IMG/VR virus record: IMGVR_UViG_3300029914_000057 | Location: 1-43,174 of that record | DNA length: 43,174 bases | DNA from: a virus | Direction: 5' to 3' (one strand) | In this document: piece after piece, positions 40,189-43,174 of the stretch | How positions within the stretch are numbered: position 1 is the first letter of the stretch | Layout: each line of letters begins with the position of its first letter | Notes under the pieces: generated by a model | The model's database searches: none | What the model was told of the DNA's origin: nothing | What the model saw: only the letters and a program-made list of their open reading frames with translations | Program-made: the position numbers and the translations under genes

Positions 40189-40196
40189 TATTTATT
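40189..40196 (-). promoter_or_regulatory. Late-type motif AATAAATA, 4 nt before ATG
   Basis: Faces paralogue 5 and overlaps by 2 nt the -35 of the divergent exonuclease promoter, so early and late use of this spot may exclude each other. Confidence 0.4.
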
Positions 40197-40224
40197 GACT
40201 TTTATTAGAAATATAATGTATAAT
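40195..40224 (+). promoter_or_regulatory. Sigma70-type promoter, TATAAT 6 nt before ATG
   Basis: TTGACT (40195-40200), an 18-nt spacer and TATAAT (40219-40224). Transcription should start on the ATG at 40231. Confidence 0.75.
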
Positions 40225-40230
40225 AAAAAC

Positions 40231-40776
40231 ATGAAGAATTATACAAATATTATGCTCGATCTCGAGACCTGTGGAACTATTCCAAATGCGAAAGTATTAT
40301 CAATTTCTGCGGTAGCATTTGATCCGTTTGATTATACAGCAGATTTATCAGATAATCCAACCTTAGATTTATTGCTGTCTTTAGACGATCAGGAGAATCG
40401 TTATGAAGATCCCGCAACTCTAGAGTGGTGGGCCAAGCAAGATCCATCGGTTATTGAAAAGATTTTCAGCGATACCGGACGGGTATCAGTTGAACATGCA
40501 CTAGCCCAGTTAACCAAATTTGTATGGAATAAGGACCGACTTTGGGCACAAGGAATCGCAGTTGATTTTCCAATGCTTGATAATTTATATCGAGAACACA
40601 GCAAGAATATTCCTTGGCAGTATTGGCGTGTAACAGATAGCAGAACATTACGTGCATTGACGACTACACAAGAATATCCGGCTAGTCATGACTCGCTCGA
40701 CGATTGCCGTCAGCAAATTAGAGCAGTCACAGAAGCATTGCATAAATTGGGTGTTGAAGAATTTTCCCGCAAGTAA
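40231..40776 (+). CDS. DEDDh 3'-5' exonuclease (DexA/Rv2179c-like)
   Basis: 181 residues from the ATG at 40231. The DEDDh residues are visible: Asp10 and Glu12 in IMLDLETCG, Asp112 in GIAVDFPML, and His153/Asp158 in SHDSLDDC, with TDSRTLR before the last motif, as in phage and bacterial members of the Rv2179c-like group and T4 DexA. It removes nucleotides from 3' ends of DNA or RNA. A longer reading frame upstream is rejected: it crosses the promoter and the divergent gene. A palindromic terminator follows. Confidence 0.88.
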   Translation: MKNYTNIMLDLETCGTIPNAKVLSISAVAFDPFDYTADLSDNPTLDLLLSLDDQENRYEDPATLEWWAKQDPSVIEKIFSDTGRVSVEHALAQLTKFVWNKDRLWAQGIAVDFPMLDNLYREHSKNIPWQYWRVTDSRTLRALTTTQEYPASHDSLDDCRQQIRAVTEALHKLGVEEFSRK

Positions 40777-40795
40777 TTTGCTATATAAGACAAGT

Positions 40796-40817
40796 GAAGG
40801 AGCCAATTGGCTCCTTC
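40796..40817. terminator. 22-bp palindromic terminator
   Basis: GAAGGAGCCAA and its exact complement form a perfect palindrome between the convergent exonuclease gene and the minus-strand gene ending at 40819. Confidence 0.75.
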
Positions 40818-40818
40818 C

Positions 40819-41541
40819 TTAGTCTGTGACTTTAATTCCGTTTGGCCCTAGATTTCCGCTAACGCCTATTTTTGATAACTCTAAGGTATTAGGATGATTG
40901 CCGAAATATCTGAACAATAGGTGCTCAATATCTTTATATTGTCCAATTTCTAATGCACTACTAAATTCTTCTAACATTAGATTATACCGATAAAAGACCA
41001 ACGCTGTTCGATCAGCCGGCCAACTCCACAATCTCGACATAAACTGAAAATTTAACCCACCGGTAACCTGTGCTGGAAATTGGCTATTTCTTCGGGCGGC
41101 AAACATATATTTGTTCCTATGTTCAAACGTTTCCACTGAGAACCCGTCGGATAAAAAATACCTTCCACTCAATTTAAATACTCGATCAATATTTTCTAAT
41201 AATTTCGGCCGGCTAACTACAAAATCTAAGGTCTTACCAGTTACAAGTAATTCTGTATACGATTTTACAACATCCCAATTATCGGTTGATTTATAAATTT
41301 GTTGAACCTGGATATCGGTATTATAATTAATAAGTCCTAATAGATACGGTTTAAGAATTGCAGATTCTTCTTCTGTAATACTGCTTTCCCCACTGCTTTC
41401 GGAAAGAATAATTTGCGCATCGGGAATTTTATCTTTCACACTTTTTAATGTATTAATAGTTTGCTCTAATCGTTGTTCGGCAGAATAGACACCATGCTTG
41501 GTATGCAATGCGCTACCGATTAAAAATAAAGTTTTGATCAT
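40819..41541 (-). CDS. Possible glycan-related protein, glycosyltransferase-like
   Basis: 240 residues. It starts with a Rossmann-like strand (IKTLFLIGSALHTKHGVYS), has AQIILSESSGES, and in the middle FKLSGRYFLSDGF, a K-x-S-G-R-Y-x-L motif that I associate with proteins of polysaccharide gene clusters. No nucleotide-sugar DxD motif is certain. It follows its upstream neighbour by 1 nt with a GGAG site, so the two are made together, perhaps acting on cell-surface, virion or DNA sugars. Tentative. Confidence 0.45.
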   Translation of the reverse strand: MIKTLFLIGSALHTKHGVYSAEQRLEQTINTLKSVKDKIPDAQIILSESSGESSITEEESAILKPYLLGLINYNTDIQVQQIYKSTDNWDVVKSYTELLVTGKTLDFVVSRPKLLENIDRVFKLSGRYFLSDGFSVETFEHRNKYMFAARRNSQFPAQVTGGLNFQFMSRLWSWPADRTALVFYRYNLMLEEFSSALEIGQYKDIEHLLFRYFGNHPNTLELSKIGVSGNLGPNGIKVTD

Positions 41542-41542
41542 A

Positions 41543-42382
41543 TTACTCCAAATTGAAAAGATATGGATTAGCCTGCGCCAATCGATTTCTATAAAAAATA
41601 TAATGTTCTAATAATTCATGGCGCCCACCGGAGATTGCCGCGGTTTTTATGTCGGACAACGAGCGCAGTTCATCTAAGATATGAGGCGGCAATTTTGTTT
41701 TATTTAGTAATTCATCCCGTGTATAACGGTAATGTTCTACCTTTATATTATGATTTGTATTAATAAAGACACTAAACAGCCGTTCTACGACAAAGGTAAA
41801 ATAAGGGAGTGCGGCGTTAGGTCCATAATGAGCGGCGGTTTTAAACATCATATCGTAATCGGCTGAATCCGTTTTTACCATATCGATAAAAAACTTTAAA
41901 AAATCAATATACTGTTTCCAAAATATTTTATTTCCAACAAAATAATTACAAAGCGCGAATGTCTCTGAATCCATCCAAAGTTTATTTAAATCTACAGATA
42001 TGTGCATCTTATTAAGATTTCGTTGAATCAAATCTTTTAGTCCGGGATGACAATTCTCGCCTTGAGTAATTACACTAGGAGATAGACTTTCATTAATCGG
42101 AGTTGGATTAATAAAATAGACATCGGCTCGATTCGGATCTATTTCGATAAAATCGATAAATTGCTGGCCAGTAATATTAGTCTTTGCTTCAAACTTTGGA
42201 CTAACAAATCCCCATAGATCTAATCCGTGCTGTAATGCATATGTCTGTCCTGGTTCAAAAGATTGGTATTCACATAATTCGGGATGCAAATTTTCTAAAT
42301 TATTATAGGGAACAAACGGCAATTTAACTTTTTCCAGTTGTTCCTTTAGATAACATATTTGATATACTTGTATTTTGCTCAT
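41543..42382 (-). CDS. Possible glycosyltransferase-like protein (DUF4422-like end)
   Basis: 279 residues. The N-terminus IQVYQICYLKEQLEKVKLPF with YALQHGLDLWGFVSPKF, and the C-terminal LCNYFVGNKIFWKQY-like segment (ALCNYFVGNKIFWKQYIDF) followed by LPYFTFVVERLFSVFI, match the layout of capsule-type glycosyltransferase-associated proteins such as DUF4422. The D-P-N-R-A-D-V region may hold acidic ligands. The promoter has an extended -10 (TGCTATAAT) 5 nt before the ATG and no ribosome site. First gene of a two-gene unit. Confidence 0.5.
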   Translation of the reverse strand: MSKIQVYQICYLKEQLEKVKLPFVPYNNLENLHPELCEYQSFEPGQTYALQHGLDLWGFVSPKFEAKTNITGQQFIDFIEIDPNRADVYFINPTPINESLSPSVITQGENCHPGLKDLIQRNLNKMHISVDLNKLWMDSETFALCNYFVGNKIFWKQYIDFLKFFIDMVKTDSADYDMMFKTAAHYGPNAALPYFTFVVERLFSVFINTNHNIKVEHYRYTRDELLNKTKLPPHILDELRSLSDIKTAAISGGRHELLEHYIFYRNRLAQANPYLFNLE

Positions 42383-42387
42383 GTAAT

Positions 42388-42396
42388 ATTATAGCA
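42388..42396 (-). promoter_or_regulatory. Extended -10 promoter, TATAAT 5 nt before ATG
   Basis: TGCTATAAT on the minus strand; no good -35 is visible. The spacing again predicts a leaderless mRNA for the gene starting at 42382. Confidence 0.5.
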
Positions 42397-42402
42397 CATT
42401 GA

Positions 42403-42410
42403 AATAAATA
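42403..42410 (+). promoter_or_regulatory. Late-type motif AATAAATA, 5 nt before ATG
   Basis: One mismatch from TATAAATA, 5 nt before the nucleotidyltransferase-like start, without a ribosome site. Confidence 0.45.
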
Positions 42411-42415
42411 CTTAT

Positions 42416-43126
42416 ATGAAAATTGCAGAATTATTATTTGAGGGTGGTAATGCCTTTGTTGGCGACTTAGCTGTAATTCGTATTGCTAGAGCCCAAGTAA
42501 AACCTACGGTCGCTTTTCTAGAGGGTATTACCGGTCTCTCGCTTTTGAATAACATGCTCGGATCAACGGGTATTAAAGAAACGAGTGGAGATATCGATCT
42601 AGCAGTTGATAGGTCGGAAATAACTAAAGATGAATTATTAGTTACTATCAGACAATGGACAGATGCTCATAATATGACGGCCGTTATGCCTGCAAAAAAA
42701 TTAGGCAGTAGTGTAACGATGCGTTGCCCGATCTCTGGCAACCCGAAAAATGGTTTCGTTCAGGTAGATTTAATGTTTGTATCCGACATTGAATTTGCGA
42801 GATGGGCAATTCGTGCGAATCCTGATAGTAAATATAAAAATCTAGTAAAGAATAAGCTATTATATAATCTTGCAAAGTCGATGAATTTACGATATCAAGA
42901 GCAGGAAGGATTAACTACTCTTGACACAAAGAAACTTCTTAAAAATGGCAATAATCCAGATTTCATTGCGAAAAAATTATTGAATGCTAAAGCAACGAGA
43001 AAAGATATTGAGTCAGTTGAAAGTATAATGGCTGCATTGAAAAATGATCCTAAAAAAGAGGAAAAACTTCGATTTGCTTATCCTGCGGTATTGGCAGAAG
43101 TCGGAGTTGATTTGAGATCGATATGA
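42416..43126 (+). CDS. Nucleotidyltransferase-like protein with capsid-targeting-like N-terminus
   Basis: 236 residues starting MKIAELLFEGG (M-K-I-x-E). The polymerase-beta-type nucleotidyltransferase signature is present: G49-S50, then D-I-D-L with Asp59 and Asp61, and a third acidic residue Asp118 in FVQVDLMFV. The helical C-terminus contains KLLYNLAKSMNLRY and repeated Lys/Asp-rich helices. Such enzymes transfer nucleotides to RNA, proteins or antibiotics; MNT-type toxin-antitoxin modules and tRNA-modifying enzymes share the core. A late-type motif precedes it directly. It overlaps the next gene as ATGA. Confidence 0.72.
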   Translation: MKIAELLFEGGNAFVGDLAVIRIARAQVKPTVAFLEGITGLSLLNNMLGSTGIKETSGDIDLAVDRSEITKDELLVTIRQWTDAHNMTAVMPAKKLGSSVTMRCPISGNPKNGFVQVDLMFVSDIEFARWAIRANPDSKYKNLVKNKLLYNLAKSMNLRYQEQEGLTTLDTKKLLKNGNNPDFIAKKLLNAKATRKDIESVESIMAALKNDPKKEEKLRFAYPAVLAEVGVDLRSI

Positions 43127-43174
43127 AAATATGCGAAATTGAGAACTCAACTCCTCTGGAACGATTGGAGATGG
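43123..43174 (+). CDS. Start of a further M-K-I-x-E protein, cut by the window edge
   Basis: ATG at 43123 overlaps the preceding stop (ATGA). The 17 visible codons read MKICEIENSTPLERLEM, again with M-K-I-x-E at the N-terminus. Nothing more can be said. Confidence 0.6.
   Translation, partial: MKICEIENSTPLERLEM

Noticed and set aside
39967-40776. Longer N-terminus for the DEDDh exonuclease
   Set aside because: The added part is antisense to paralogue 5 and crosses the promoter; the catalytic domain begins right after 40231.
1-43174. tRNA genes and CRISPR arrays
   Set aside because: No cloverleaf with a GTTCRA arm and no regularly spaced direct repeats were found by reading both strands; a tRNAscan or CRISPR search would be needed to exclude weak cases.

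Overview
The window is part of the genome of a large, AT-rich contractile-tailed bacteriophage of the T4-like superfamily, distant from T4 itself. The evidence is T4-type baseplate genes (gp6, gp25, gp53, gp5-like), a gp46/gp47 recombination nuclease pair, a gp44-type clamp loader, a gp55-like late sigma factor, a GroES/gp31-like co-chaperonin, PhoH, thymidine kinase, dUTPase and a DEDD exonuclease, together with many copies of a T4-type late promoter motif (TATAAATA and variants). The host is a Gram-negative bacterium; a betaproteobacterium is only a weak guess from the flavour of the fibre gene and one small protein. No tRNA, rRNA or CRISPR array was seen.

Layout. 1-9.4 kb (minus strand): a secreted-looking fibre/adhesin running off the left edge, then baseplate genes. 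9.4-13.5 kb (plus): late sigma factor, gp47, a macrodomain-like protein and gp46. 13.5-18.6 kb (minus): an L,D-transpeptidase-like lysis candidate, the gp5-like spike/lysozyme, a membrane protein and conserved unknowns. 18.7-24.4 kb: phoH on the plus strand facing a minus-strand metabolism/replication operon (dUTPase, unknowns, GroES-like, gp44, JAMM peptidase, thymidine kinase). 24.4-28.0 kb (minus): two virion proteins, one with Ig-like repeats. 28.0-35.6 kb: two divergent early operons fired from a 348-bp control region at 31.4-31.75 kb. It has consensus sigma70-type promoters on both sides and a perfect 17-bp inverted repeat. Each operon ends in an array of tiny, mutually paralogous genes (8 plus one broken on the minus side, 5 on the plus side) joined mostly by 4-nt ATGA overlaps; the minus operon also carries a translation initiation factor IF-1 homologue. 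35.6-43.2 kb: an accessory island with five ADP-ribosyltransferase-like paralogues (one frameshifted), a P-loop kinase, a nucleotidyltransferase-like protein, two glycosyltransferase-like genes, a DEDD exonuclease and the relic of an IS605-family tnpB element.

How it may work together. The divergent early operons probably take over the host soon after infection. gp55-like sigma then fires late promoters in front of structural genes and of the ADP-ribosyltransferase/kinase/nucleotidyltransferase island. Several proteins of that island begin with M-K-I-x-E, resembling the capsid-targeting sequence cleaved after I/L-x-E in T4 internal proteins and Alt, so they may be packaged and injected. Many promoters, both sigma70-type and late-type, sit so close to the start codon that the mRNAs are predicted to be leaderless, in a phage that also encodes IF-1.

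All calls come from reading motifs by eye; no database search was run. Family names are secure for the classic T4-like and nucleotide-metabolism genes, moderate for the ADP-ribosyltransferase-like, glycosyltransferase-like and macrodomain-like calls, and absent for the small paralogue family.
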